A DNA stretch of 64,000 bases from Synaphobranchus kaupii (GCA_029718625.1 CM056376.1:114070023-114134022); one strand, 5' to 3'. Shown: positions 1-11,148, counted from the stretch's first letter. The notes: generated by a model from the sequence alone, not told the origin. A program made the numbers and translations.

Positions 1-113
1 TCGCCCTCCCTTCCCCCAGAGCAGGGGTAGGCGGGGCATCCTCTGTCAGAGGTCACCTGATCTGTAAACGGGGCATCTGGAGAGCCGGAGCCCCCACAGG
101 GCCAGACATAAGG

Positions 114-133
114 CCCCCCCCCCCCCCCCCCCC
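114..133. repeat. poly-C homopolymer, 20 C
   Basis: An uninterrupted run of C followed by GCCC. Homopolymers of this length are error-prone in sequencing, so the exact length is uncertain. Confidence 0.95.
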
Positions 134-338
134 GCCCTTATGCGGCAGGGCCCCTCTCTGGTTTAATATCTCTCTCCCCATGTGGCTCTCTGGCACCTTC
201 CGTCCGTCCGTCCGTCGTCCTTTATCACCCTGTCTGACATCACCTTCCTCTCCCCCGCAGTCCTCCCCTGCCGGCCCATATGCCCTCCCTTTCTGTTACT
301 GGGGCTCATAGAAGTGTGCTGTGCTCACTTTGCAGTGC

Positions 339-425
339 TCACACACACACAAACACACACACACGCTCATGCACGCACACACCCACACAAATACACAAAC
401 AAACACACATATATACACACACACA
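339..425. repeat. imperfect (CA)n microsatellite
   Basis: Mostly CA dinucleotides with interruptions (AAAC, GCTC, ATAT). It produces open frames on both strands made of His/Thr or Val/Cys runs, which are not genes. Confidence 0.9.
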
Positions 426-1899
426 GCATTATGTACAGTGCACAGATACTGTATATTTAAACTGCCTATATGTCCTCTGAGTTTGCCACATACAGGAGTT
501 AGTTTCCCCCAGATATCTGTTAAGAGAGTGAAATCTGTGTCATTTTCAGTACATGTGACAGGAGAACACTGTAGATAAATACAAGCTTCGTGATTGGGTT
601 TATGTATACGGTGTTCATTTCTGTTACTGTTTGAGGATAGGGTGTGAGATTGAGCGGTCCTACATTTGTTTGTGTGTGTCAGGGGGAATTGTAATAGCTG
701 TGGGTTTGCTACACTATTTCCAGAACTATTTTTGACTGTATTATAGAAGGATTTCAATTACAGCATCAGAATTTGAATGTGTTTCTACAGGGTCTAGTGT
801 GAAACCAGAGCAGAGTCACATTAGCATCTCCGCTAAAGTTTCTCAATTTCCACATTTCTCTTGCACTGCTCTCAACCACAGATCAAACTGTGCAACTGTT
901 TGGCTCAAAAGCCTGTGGGTTTACCCCATAACCTCTGGGCTTCTATTTACTTCTGCTTAACCGCAAAATGCCCACTTAGAAAAATAAGATTAGCCTGGTT
1001 GCACAGGGATTTTGAATTTAGTTCATTTCTGTGCATCTAGGTCACTTCCCTTTAGTCTCCCATCTCATTTGAAGAATGCGATGCATTTTTCAAATGAAAA
1101 AGGATGTAATTCTGCATTAAGCCAGATCAGTGAGGGCCAACGACACATTCCCACAATCCTGTCATGACCATTCATTCAGTCACTCATTTGCTCATCCATT
1201 CAGTCATCCATTAATTAATAAATCTTTAACTCATGCATTCATTCATTTGATGAAAATCAGGCTCACACAGCCCACATAGTGGCAGATTCCCATTACACAG
1301 ACCTTAACAGCCTTGCACCAACAACAAACCTCACCAAACAGAGGAGAGCAATGAGGAGCAGGAGTTTGATTAGCGGCTGATTACCCTAAGCCCACAGTAA
1401 GGAGCATTTCTCTTTCTGCCTGTTTCTTTCATTACGGCGGGAGAGGGGGATATACGTGCACACATTAAACCTGCCCTGATGCACAAATGTGCACATACAA
1501 ATGGAGACACATTAGCTTCAGTTGCAAAAATGAATTCCCATCTCTCCTGCCAAAACAAAATCCACAACACCTACTGGACTGCATAATGTGATTGCCCAGC
1601 CCTTGGATCTATATGTTTTTTTTTCAGTAATATAAAGATGGATTGAGCAAGAATTGATGGGTTATGATTTGTAGAAAATGGTAATGAGGAGGAGACCTTT
1701 CAGTATGATTTCTTACTTTTTCCATATTTTTTAGGTTCAAGCCTTTTTTAACATGCACACTTATCATTCTTCTTTTTCTTTCTACTCAGTGACTTGTATA
1801 CCATTTCTGTGGGGATCATTAGCTGGCTTTCTTACAAAAAGTACAATTGTGATCTACACTGCTAACGACACAGCTACCTGGAAACAGAGCTACCTGGAT
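426..1899. other. unique sequence without a recognised gene
   Basis: No coding frame with family resemblance was seen. A degenerate ATTC-rich stretch lies at about 1170-1250. The rest is ordinary AT-rich intergenic-type DNA. Confidence 0.6.
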
Positions 1900-1948
1900 C
1901 ATGCCTGCATCATACCTGCATCATACCAGCACCATACCTGCACCATAC
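1900..1948 (+). repeat. short 12-bp tandem repeat (CATACCAGCACC type)
   Basis: About four imperfect copies of a CATACCTGCAC/CATACCAGCAC unit. The same unit forms longer arrays at 5962-6135 and 6661-6778. Here it directly abuts an L2 LINE remnant. Confidence 0.8.
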
Positions 1949-2690
1949 GTCGACGGTACTATGGTGGCTGCCTCCCACTTTGCTAAGAACATGAGGGTGG
2001 TCCTGAATGACCAGCTGGACTTCAAGGAGCACATCAGGGCAACAGCATGGTCCTGCAGGTTCCTCCTGTACAACATCAGGAGGATTTGACCATACCTGAC
2101 CACATACTCCACCTAGTCCAGACCATGGTAATCTCTTGGCTAGATTACTGCAACTCTCTTCTAGCAAGCCTACCAGCCTATGCCATTCTGCCTCTACAAC
2201 TGATGCAGAATGCGGCTGCCCAACTTGTCTTCATAGTTCCGAAATTCTCACACGTCACTCCACTGGCTGCCAGTCGCCACCAGGATCAGGTTCAAAGTTC
2301 TGACCCTGGCCTATGCTGCAGCCAACAGGACAGGCCCTTCCTACCTACAGGACATAATCCAGAACTACACTCCAGCTCAACGTCCTGCCCTCCGTGTCAA
2401 CGGTTCTCGCTCGTCCCGACTCCACCCTAGCTCCCCAGTGGTGGAACGAACTCAGACTCTACCTTGACTGACCCACCAATGTAGTACTACTTTCATATAG
2501 CACTTGTTTCTTGTATCCTGCACCTTACTTCTTTAAGACATGTAACACTAGTGTCTTGATTGTGATGTTGTAGTTTCTTGTCTTACTGACTTAGCCTTAA
2601 GACTTAGCCATAGCTTACTGTGTCAACGACACTCAATGATTTTGTCTATGGATAGTCGTTAGGTTATGACAGGAACAAGATAAACCCAAC
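1949..2690 (+). mobile_element. L2-clade LINE remnant (RT C-terminus and 3' UTR)
   Basis: The DNA from 1949 to about 2475 aligns by eye, with substitutions and small deletions, to 15637-16290 of the better-preserved L2 copy in this window. It covers the end of the RT and the domain after it, including a leucine-aspartate-tyrosine-cysteine-asparagine-serine-leucine stretch near 2140. Stops and frameshifts break the frame; for example a stretch equivalent to about 15 bases is missing before CTGGCTGCC near 2262. The 3' UTR (2590-2680) shares CATAGCTTACTGTG-type sequence with the L2 tails at 16540 and 61360. The terminal hairpin and (TGTAA)n tail are absent, so this copy is truncated at both ends. 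It is an old, inactive copy. Confidence 0.85.
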
Positions 2691-3629
2691 AATAGCCTGA
2701 TCGTATGCCAAAAAAGCAGTGCAAAGCCCTGCTCACTCAAATGCAAAATAAACGTGAAATTATTGTCTCATTATACAACATATTCTACTATGAATATCTG
2801 CTACTAAATATGAAATAAATATACAATCCTACCATTGGTTTTACACATAAAGATGTTCCTTTCAAAATTAAGTGGTCATTTATTGTCTGGTACAATCCAT
2901 TTGAGAAATATACAACGCCTTATACCGCGCTATTACACTACCTGAAACGTTGACTCGTAATACCCCCCATGCCCTCCAAGCCTGTCTCATTCATTACAGT
3001 TCATTCTGGTTTAATTGTCGGCTCTTTTATCCAATAGAGTACATTATAACCTTAGCAACAGTATAGCAATGTCTTATTGGGTGCTTTTAACAATTAATTA
3101 CAGCCCAGTGTAACGGCAGTTTTTGTTTTAACGGTCTAGTATTGCGCAAGTTCTACATAAAACGCGTTCCACGACTAGTTTTCCCTTCCCGATATGTAAG
3201 TAGTACTGCTTATAAAATGTGGTTGGTCTCTCTGGCTACATATCTACGTTAGCTTTTCCTTTGAGCACTGCCTTGTCCAATATGATTGATCGGCCTATTG
3301 TTATTTTCGTATTTTGAGCACATTTCACATATTGTAATGTCAATCATTAATTTTATGTGTGATGTAGGCTACCGATTTTCATTGAAGATAGAACATTTGA
3401 CAGCATTTTGCAGATGGTGGAATACTATTTTATTTTCATGTTATTGTACATAATTTATGGCGTATATACTTGTGACTTAGGGCATGGAAAATGCTCATTC
3501 CAATTTATTGTATGCTGATATGTGGTAGATTAATGTAAAAGGTATACATACTGTAGAGTACAGGTAAAAGAGATGCTTTATTGAGGCACAAGAGTGAATG
3601 ATTAGGCTACATATTTAGGTATATGGTCA
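2691..3629. other. unique AT-rich sequence, nothing recognised
   Basis: No gene, RNA or repeat family was recognised in this stretch. Confidence 0.5.
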
Positions 3630-4377
3630 TGGTCATGGTTTGGCAGTCGTTTGTTCCATCTCTGTGGACGTTATTCTTTGGAGCCGTAAGCAGGCGTTCC
3701 GGCTTCACTTTTCTGCCGTCCGCCCTGTGTTTTTCCACCTCCGGTGATTACCTGCGCACCTGTTCCTCGTTTCCCGTGGGCTTTTTAAGCACGCTGTTTC
3801 CACCTTCGGTGCTTGTGTGTCTTTGTTGCCACGTTCACCAAGCCAGGTAAAGGTATAGCCGGATGACTGAATTATTGTCTTTGACAATCACTCAGGAACT
3901 TCCTAGAGTATAGGTTAGATTCCTTCTTACTCTAGTTTCTGGTTTTTTTCTTTGCGTTCTCTAGTTATTTCGCCTCTTTGTTTTGTCTCTGACTTGTGTC
4001 AGAGCTAGAGGCTTGCTACCTGCTTATTTTCTCGCTCTGCTTATTTCTGCAAGTTTGCCCATTTAGTGGGTTGTTATTATTTTGGCTTACGCCGGGACTA
4101 TCTCCCTTTGTTTTCGCATCTGCTCGTTATTCGAGTTGCGCCCAGAGCTATTGGGGTTGTTTTCTGTTTTCTGTATTTTACGGGATTATTATCCCTCTCA
4201 GTTAATCTCTCTACTCGAGTTTACGAGTATCATCCTGTTTTAAGAAAGGATGTTTCATTTCGTTTGTTTGTACGGGAGTTTTTTGTCCCGCTTATCTAGT
4301 GGTTATTCACTTTTCGTGGATAATTTTTCGAATCCTTTTCTGGTCGTGTCTGATCCTCCTACCCGACCCCCCTGACA
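3630..4377 (+). repeat. LTR of a Ty3/Gypsy-type retrotransposon (5' LTR)
   Basis: About 748 bp, aligning along its length to the solo LTR at 23976-24748 (shared blocks include TTTGGCAGTC near the start and CCTACCCGACCCCCCTGACA at the end). It begins with a mutated TG and ends in CA, as LTRs do. It is followed by gag coding sequence, so it is the upstream LTR. No clear tRNA primer-binding site is visible after 4377, and no downstream LTR is present nearby. Its small open frames (3623-3850, 3996-4299) also occur in the solo LTR and are LTR translation, not genes. Confidence 0.85.
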
Positions 4378-4392
4378 GTACACACAAGCCTT

Positions 4393-5272
4393 CATGGAAG
4401 GATCAGCGACTCCCTTAGAGAGGCCATAGCTGCCCAGGAGGAAACCATTAGGGCTCTCCAGGGTCAGCAGCAAGCTATCTTGGACCAACAAACTCAATTA
4501 GTCAAACAATGTGTATTCAGGAGGCTGGTTCCAGGAGTTAGCTGAGAGTGTTCGCCAAGTCACGGTCACCTCTACACCCTCAGTTCCACAAGCACCCGCT
4601 CCCAAGGTTCTCCTTCCCTTGCCCGATTCTTTTGCTATGAGGGAACCTAAGCTCTGGCTGCCTCTCAGTTATGATGGAGAGGCGGGCAAATGTTGTGAGT
4701 TTTTAACACAGTGTCTTATATTTTTTAAGGCTCAGCCTTTGAGGTTCTCGTCACAGGAGGCCCGTGTATCGTTCATTCTCTCCCTACTTATCAGTACCGC
4801 CCTCACCTGGGCTAGTCCACTGATTCGGGCCAATTCTCCCATGATGAGCTATGCGGATAAGCTGATGGATGAGATGACGTTAGTCTTTGACCATAACATC
4901 TCCGGTCAGGAAGCCGCCATGCAACTAACCCATCTCCGCCAGGGCAGCGAATCTGTAGCAGGTTTTTCCATCACGTTTCGAGCACTGGCAGGTGAAACAG
5001 GGTGGTCTAAGGGTCCCTTGATTTCACTGTTCACCAATGCGTTATTCGACCCTATTAAGGACGCCCTGGCAGTGCTCGATTCGCCTGCTACCTTCGATGC
5101 CCTGGTATCCACAGCTATCAGCATCGATAACCGTATTCGGGAGCGAGAACATGAGAAACAGAAAGGTGACAGGCAAGAACGGTCCAATCGCTATCTCTCT
5201 CCTCGTTCGGCAACACTCCCAGTTTTTTCTTCTGCGTATTCTCCTTCTAATCGAGTTGAGCCATGCAGGTAG
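4393..5272 (+). pseudogene. Ty3/Gypsy (Sushi-like) gag remnant
   Basis: The main open segment runs 4511-5272 (253 codons). It resembles the retrotransposon gag domain of Sushi-ichi/PEG10-related Gypsy elements: a Pro-rich lead, then a PDSFAMREPKLW-like capsid start near residue 38, an FLTQC segment near residue 64, an aromatic and Trp-containing region (TALTWASPL) near residue 98, and an Arg/Glu/Lys-rich end near 210-220. The Gln-rich, probably coiled-coil N-terminus lies upstream in another frame (about 4428-4510), so a frameshift separates it from the open part. The product would have been the capsid of virus-like particles. It is broken and sits directly after an LTR. Family level is fairly sure; the exact lineage is inference. 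Confidence 0.8.
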
Positions 5273-5535
5273 ATGGCACCTGTCTGCGTGAATCTAAACA
5301 ACCTAAATCGCGTGAGGAGTGGTGTCGCTACTGCAGGCGCGGGGGGGCACTTAACGGAGCAATGTCCCTAAGTTGGAGGGAAACGGGGGGGGTCTCACTA
5401 GAGAAACCGGGGTCTTTAGCGAGACATGACGTTGCTTTTTCTCTGACTTTATTAAGGGTTCAGCTGCATTGGAATAAGCGCTCGACTAATGTTGAGGCGT
5501 TTATTGATTCCAGAGCGATTGAATCATCCACAGGC
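5273..5535 (+). pseudogene. Gypsy nucleocapsid zinc knuckle and start of protease, frameshifted
   Basis: At about 5323-5368 a CX2CX4HX4C zinc knuckle is readable only if the reading frame changes within a run of eight G (near 5340), so the run has probably gained a base. At about 5499-5515 comes FIDS, the start of the retropepsin active-site motif, with Arg where the family has Gly. The rest of pol (RT, RNase H, integrase) is missing; recognisable homology fades at about 5535-5690. Together with the gag segment and the LTR this is a 3'-truncated Gypsy copy. Confidence 0.7.
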
Positions 5536-5689
5536 ATTCGCGCACATGCACACTTTCAAGCCACAGGCTTCACTCCTGCAACAGGCTTCGCTCTCGTGTG
5601 GCTTGCCTCCAGGATTTGGCTACATTCACGCGCATGCTCACGTTTCGATCAAGCGTGAGGCTCCCCGACCCTGCAGCTAGACCCTTCTC

Positions 5690-5865
5690 ATTGAGCCAGA
5701 CTACAAGTGGTAACCTTTCAGAGAGAGGCGGCTGCATCAGAGCCAGAGGAGCGCATTTTTTATTTACTTATTTTATCTGCAATAATATCAGACAAAATTA
5801 CGATTCCGATAACTAAATATGGATATGGGATCCGATAATCGGTCGACCCCTAGACAGAACTGTAC
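5690..5865. repeat. unclassified dispersed-repeat end
   Basis: Contains CCGATAATCGGTCGACCCCTAG at its right side (about 5833-5854), a motif I associate with common fish DNA-repeat termini. No partner terminus was found, and the family is uncertain. Confidence 0.3.
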
Positions 5866-5867
5866 TT

Positions 5868-5961
5868 TATCAGACCTGTCTGTAATTCAACTACCTTCAG
5901 CATGCACTTATTGTACGTCGCTTTGGATAAAAGCACCTGTCAAGTGAATGTAATGCAATAG
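5868..5961 (+). mobile_element. L2/SINE 3'-tail fragment
   Basis: Contains GTACGTCGCTTTGGATAAAAGC and then AATGTAATGC-type tail sequence, matching the 3' end of the L2 copy at 16650-16700. It is immediately followed by the 12-bp repeat array. Confidence 0.8.
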
Positions 5962-6135
5962 CAGCATCATACCAGCACCATACCTGCATTATACCAGCAT
6001 CCTACCAGCACCATACCTGCACCATAACGGCATCATACCTGCATCATACAGCACCATACCTGCACCATAACGGCATCATACCTGCATCATACTAGCACCA
6101 TACCTGCACCATAGCTGCACCATAGTGGCATCATG
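5962..6135 (+). repeat. 12-bp tandem repeat, left part
   Basis: Imperfect units of the CATACCAGCAC / CATACCTGCAC / CATAACGG type. The array continues at 6661-6778 after an inserted MITE. Confidence 0.85.
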
Positions 6136-6660
6136 CACTGTACAAAATTGTAGGTGAATACAACATTTTAAAAAAGTAAACATTCTGCAAACAAGATTTA
6201 ATAAAAAAATTATAATAAGTATGAGACTCGTTATTGTTTGTATTGACTGAATCCGCTTCATTTGCGTTCGTATACGTGCTAGAAGTGTCATTTTGAGACT
6301 GTTTTAGCTGCCCTATAGAAGTGAATGGAGAGCGACAAATACCCTTTTCTGGATTATCACCCCAGGGGAGCACAGAGCAGCTAACGTACATATTTCGCCA
6401 CCATTTGGACTCATATTATGGCCAGTATCTACATAACCCAAAGTTCTACCAAAGTTCAGTTGTGCTTTAAGTTATATCAACTTAAATTTTCAAGTACAAA
6501 GGACTTAAAACATCAGTTCTAACACACATTAATAAGTTTGACTAAAGTGATATTTCAAGTTAATCAATTTTGTGTCCAGAAGTTCAGTTTACTCAAAATT
6601 TCCTTTGCAGAATGTTGACTTATTTCTTTATGTTGAAGTCACCTACAATTTTTTACAGTG
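6136..6660. mobile_element. MITE with about 55-bp terminal inverted repeats
   Basis: The first 55 bases (CACTGTACAAAATTGTAGG...) are an imperfect reverse complement of the last 55 (...CCTACAATTTTTTACAGTG). A TA follows the right end. The insert splits one 12-bp tandem array in two. CACTGTA termini with a TA target suggest a Tc1/mariner-superfamily non-autonomous element. No transposase frame is present. Confidence 0.8.
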
Positions 6661-6778
6661 TACCTGCATCATACCAGCACCATACCAGCATCCTACCAGC
6701 ACCATACCAGCACCATACCAGCATCCTACCAGCACCATCCCTGCACCATACCAGCATCATACCAGTCTCATACCAGTA
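6661..6778 (+). repeat. 12-bp tandem repeat, right part
   Basis: About nine units of the same CATACCAGCAC type as 5962-6135. Confidence 0.85.
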
Positions 6779-7339
6779 TGGACACAAACCTCTGAAACAT
6801 CAGAATTACAGAAAAAAATATAATATAAAATATAAAAATATATAATATAAAAACACCCATTAGAATTATTCTTTTGATTTTGTTTTCTGCAAATGGACTT
6901 TGTCCGAGAGATGGGACTTCATTCTGGGTAATTTATACACGCTCTTTGAGGCAATGTGAACCATGACAAACCGCCTGGCTCTCCTGACCGAACATGTAAC
7001 TGCTAAACATCACCTCCCTGTCCACGGGGCTGTAAAGATAATGTCGGTTTGACCTAAATTAGTCACTCAGTATGCAAAAGCAGCATCCCTAGTAGCCACT
7101 TCAATGGGCGCCATGTCACAGCATGTACATCCAGCATCTTTCATTCCAGGAACACAGTTCATAATGTGCTTTCTTTTTGTACTCGCATGCTATTATCTTT
7201 TTTTATTATATTTCTTTTTAGCTGTGTCCAGCAGCTAGTATAAGTCACTCTGTGGTCGGTCTGTCGGTCTGTCTGTCCGAATTGTAGTAGGCTACACTTG
7301 ATCCGGGTTACCCAGAGTGACGCGTGCAGCGCGTGATCC
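6779..7339. other. AT-rich and unique sequence
   Basis: A TA/AAAAT-rich tract lies at 6811-6852. The rest has no recognised gene. GGTCTGTCGGTCTGTCTGTC at 7255-7277 is a small CTGT repeat. Confidence 0.5.
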
Positions 7340-7839
7340 NNNNNNNNNNNNNNNNNNNNNNNNNNNNNNNNNNNNNNNNNNNNNNNNNNNNNNNNNNNNN
7401 NNNNNNNNNNNNNNNNNNNNNNNNNNNNNNNNNNNNNNNNNNNNNNNNNNNNNNNNNNNNNNNNNNNNNNNNNNNNNNNNNNNNNNNNNNNNNNNNNNNN
7501 NNNNNNNNNNNNNNNNNNNNNNNNNNNNNNNNNNNNNNNNNNNNNNNNNNNNNNNNNNNNNNNNNNNNNNNNNNNNNNNNNNNNNNNNNNNNNNNNNNNN
7601 NNNNNNNNNNNNNNNNNNNNNNNNNNNNNNNNNNNNNNNNNNNNNNNNNNNNNNNNNNNNNNNNNNNNNNNNNNNNNNNNNNNNNNNNNNNNNNNNNNNN
7701 NNNNNNNNNNNNNNNNNNNNNNNNNNNNNNNNNNNNNNNNNNNNNNNNNNNNNNNNNNNNNNNNNNNNNNNNNNNNNNNNNNNNNNNNNNNNNNNNNNNN
7801 NNNNNNNNNNNNNNNNNNNNNNNNNNNNNNNNNNNNNNN
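7340..7839. other. assembly gap, 500 N
   Basis: Exactly 500 N, the conventional placeholder for a gap of unknown size. It adjoins a 30-bp tandem array, so the array is probably longer than shown. Confidence 0.99.
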
Positions 7840-8510
7840 ACACACATGTAAACTCCACACGGTCAAGGGGAGAACATACAAACTCCACACAGACACGGGG
7901 ACCACGTTCAAACTCCACACAGACACGGGGACCACGTTCAAACTCCACACAGACACGGGGACCACGTTCAAACTCCACACAGACACGGGGACCACGTTCA
8001 AACTCCACACAGACACGGGGACCACGTTCAAACTCCACACAGACACGGGGACCACGTTCAAACTCCACACAGACACGGGGACCACGTTCAAACTCCACAC
8101 AGACACGGGGACCACGTTCAAACTCCACACAGACACGGGGACCACGTTCAAACTCCACACAGACACGGGGACCACGTTCAAACTCCACACAGACACGGGG
8201 ACCACGTTCAAACTCCACACAGACACGGGGACCACGTTCAAACTCCACACAGACACGGGGACCACGTTCAAACTCCACACAGACACGGGGACCACGTTCA
8301 AACTCCACACAGACACGGGGACCACGTTCAAACTCCACACAGACACGGGGAACACGTTCAAACTCCACACAGACACGGGGACCATGTTCAAACTCCACAC
8401 AGACACGGGGACCACGTTCAAACTCCACACAGACACGGGGAACACGTTCAAACTCCACACAGACACGGGGACCACGTTCGAACTCCACACGGACACGGCG
8501 AGAACATGTA
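7840..8510. repeat. 30-bp minisatellite, about 21 copies
   Basis: The unit is GACACGGGGACCACGTTCAA plus ACTCCACACA. Copies are near-identical, with a few AACACG or ACCATG variants. The first and last units (GGGGAGAACATACAAACTCC) match part of a dispersed repeat also seen at 27407-27440 and 60495-60515, showing the source of the unit. All long frames across this region, on both strands, are array translations extended through the N gap. Confidence 0.95.
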
Positions 8511-8690
8511 ACCCCCGTGTCCGTGTGGAGTTTGCATGTGGTCCCCGTGTCCATGTGGAGTTTCCTCTACCAATCCAAAGACAGGCAAGTTAGGGGGGGC
8601 TGTTGACAAGCTAGAGGGGCGTTGCTGTAAAAAAGCTTGTGCGCAGTCAACCTACCATGTATAAATAAAGGTAAGTAAATAAGGTATGTG
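8511..8690. repeat. dispersed repeat end, inverted relative to the 30-bp array
   Basis: Starts with CCGTGTCCGTGTGGAGTTTG, the reverse complement of the array unit, so polarity flips at about 8510. It ends in GCGCAGTCAACCTACCATG, then ATAAATAAAGGTAAGTAAATAA. The same end sequence occurs at 50466-50566. Confidence 0.75.
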
Positions 8691-9650
8691 TATCATCAGT
8701 CATTTATACTGTTTTAATTAGGGTAGTGTTTTATTATGTGTGCTTATGCCTGCCGTACCTAGCTGCCAATGTGCATTTGTGTGTTTTTGTATGGTCTATA
8801 CAGAAATGCACATCAGTTATTACTTACTGTACATATTGTTTCCTTGCTTATTGACTGACTGCTCATTTTATGAACAATCGATTTCCACGCCAAGATGCCT
8901 GAAAACGTCAGAACCACAGATTGAACATCCATCAAGCTCTGACAAAAGAATAGTGTTTCAGCTTGCTTTTTCCAGATATGCTGGTACGTTGGTAACATAT
9001 GGGGTTTTTTGGAGAGCGGGAGCTCTGTCTCCTAAAAAACAAGATCTGCATGTTTGCGAAAGGAAGCGCATCGATCTTAAGTCCAATTGAAAAACGGGTT
9101 TTCCAAAATCATGCTTTAATGTACACACCAGTAATGTAACCGAACTGCAGTCTGGGGACCCCTGGACCTTCACAAATGTGTCCCATGGGGTCTGCAGCAA
9201 AAATGGAAGAACATCCTTAAAATATTAGACTGTATTTCAGAGCCAATTCACATGAAAAAGCACGACTTTCCTGAAGACGGTGACCTTTTATTGCAGCAAA
9301 AAGACGGGCGTGCACATCTGAGCAAATTCACAGGTGCTGGAGTTATGAGGTAGGGTTAGAATACCTGCTCTCTCTCTCTCTCTCACATAGTATATGTAGT
9401 GTTGGGTGGATTACATGGAAAATGTAGTTACTGCTTACAAATTTCATGACTAAAATGTAATTTGTAGTGTAATCTGTTGGATTACTGAAAAGGTAGTATA
9501 ATTTCATTGCTTTTGGATTACTTCCAGTTTCATTAGTCAAGTTAGAATAATGTGCCAAGAAAAAAATCATCAGTTTTTATGTTTCTGAGAAGACTGAGGT
9601 TTCTTTCTCCCCCTTTAAATTTGTAGCTTGTTGCTCGCTCTCCTGTGCAT

Positions 9651-9651
<1 letters not shown>
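8691..9651. other. unique sequence; (CT)n at 9366-9384
   Basis: No gene recognised. A stretch at about 9400-9540 rich in GTAATCTGTTGGATTACT-like motifs may be an old repeat, not classified. Confidence 0.5.

Positions 9652-9684
<33 letters not shown>
9652..9684. repeat. (GT)n microsatellite
   Basis: About 16 GT dinucleotides, followed by CTGTCTGTGT. It lies just before the Tc1-like terminus. Confidence 0.95.
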
Positions 9685-9686
<2 letters not shown>

Positions 9687-9713
9687 TGTCTGTGTAGATG
9701 TGGTGTGTGTATA

Positions 9714-9959
9714 CAGAGCACTCCATAAGTATTTGGACAGTGACACAATTGTTGTTGTTTTGGCTCTGTATTCCAGCACATTGCATTTGAAATTAAACAA
9801 TAAATATGAGGATAAAGTGCAGATTGTCAGCTTTAATTTAATGTACATCCATATCCCTTTTCATACATAGACCCCCCCCATTTAAGCAGACCAAATGTAA
9901 TTGGGCAAATTATCTTAAATAAAGTCATCAGATTTAGTACTTGGTTGCAGATCCTTTTG
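9714..9959. mobile_element. Tc1/mariner-like element, left end
   Basis: Preceded by TA. Begins CAGAGCACTCCATAAGTATT, then GGACAGTGACACAATT. This terminus is nearly the reverse complement of the right end at 59806-59845. It is followed by non-coding element sequence that also matches 59699-59790. The element is interrupted by a hAT insertion at 9968 and resumes at 10441. Confidence 0.8.
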
Positions 9960-9967
9960 CATTAGAT

Positions 9968-10432
9968 CAGTGGTTCTCAAATTTACCCCCTCTAAGATAT
10001 TATTTTCAGCTGAGTACCCCCTTCACCAGCACAAAAAATAAATACTGACAAGGGTTTTGTGTTTCTGTCTAAGCTTTCTTTTCCCTGGGGTTCTCCTTCT
10101 TTTTCCTGGGGTTCTCCTTCTTTTTCCTGGGGTTCTCCTTCTTTTTCCTTTGTTTCACCCACTTATCCATTTTCTAAATTATTTTCATCTGGCTGAAAAT
10201 AATGGTGAAGAAGATTGGCTGGCTTGAAAGTCTTCTACTTGTTTGTCATGGCATGAAAGTGCTCATATGCTCATAGCTTTTTTTAATAGAAAAGTTTTAT
10301 TAAACTGGTATTGTTTTAGAATTGTTCATAACCAATATTTAAAAAAAAACACATTTTGAAATTTTATGAGTACCCCCTGCAGTGCTCCAAAGTACCCCTA
10401 GGGGTACTAGTACCCACATTTGAGAAACACTG
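9968..10432. mobile_element. non-autonomous hAT transposon (465 bp)
   Basis: Ends are CAGTGGTTCTCAAA and TTTGAGAAACACTG (one mismatch). It is flanked by 8-bp target duplications CATTAGAT (9960-9967) and CATTTGAT (10433-10440), 7 of 8 identical, as expected for hAT. Inside there is a short three-copy repeat (CCTGGGGTTCTCC, about 10083-10150) and no transposase. It sits inside a Tc1-like copy. Confidence 0.9.
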
Positions 10433-10440
10433 CATTTGAT

Positions 10441-10500
10441 GACTGCCTGAAGTCTGCAACCCATAGACATCACCAGATGGGTATCTTCCCATATATTATC
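10441..10500. mobile_element. Tc1-like element, continuation after the hAT insertion
   Basis: GACTGCCTGAAGTCTGCAAC and CATAGACATCACCAGATG continue the Tc1-like sequence broken at 9959. Recognisable homology fades after about 10500. Confidence 0.6.
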
Positions 10501-11148
10501 AGTGCAGGTAACCAGCTAACTCTGGAGCAGGACACTGTTCACTTGGTAATGGTCATGAATCTGTGGAGTATAATAACATGGCACAGGGGTTTGTCTCTCT
10601 GTTCCAGCTTTTGATCCTTCTTGACCAAACCCAAAACCCCTCATCACGTCACACGTTCAATGATAAAGTAAACTAGTTAACTCACAGGAGACGGACACAA
10701 ACTGCGCCAGAAACAAACAGAAATATGTCTAATGATCAGCGCAACTTTACTCTCGCAACGGTATTGTGCTTTTCTCACCTCTGACCATTAGCTGTTTTTG
10801 CTAACGGCTAATGAGGGAAATTTATAGATTGTTACTATAGCAACACAACATACTGTATGGGTAAAGAAATGGAAGATCCTCATTAGCTGATCCTTTTGGT
10901 AAACAAAGTAAAGCCTTCTATGCTTGTGACCTTGTGTTGGTGTATCCTCTCTCACGCCCTACCCCTCAAAACCTCAGACTACGGCAAGTCCCTTGTACAC
11001 GGGACTATAATGTATAAAAAGAGATTCACTTCATCAACAACTTAGAGGAGTGGGTTGGACTTGAATCTTTCTCTTTGTTTTCCAAATAGCCTAACTAATG
11101 TTTACCTATTGATTGACAAGCAATTGTACACTGTAATGAGCATACAAT
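10501..11148. other. unique sequence, nothing recognised
   Basis: No gene or repeat family recognised. Confidence 0.5.

Noticed and set aside
7159..8606. Frames of 420-445 codons on both strands
   Set aside because: They run through the 500-N gap and the 30-bp array.
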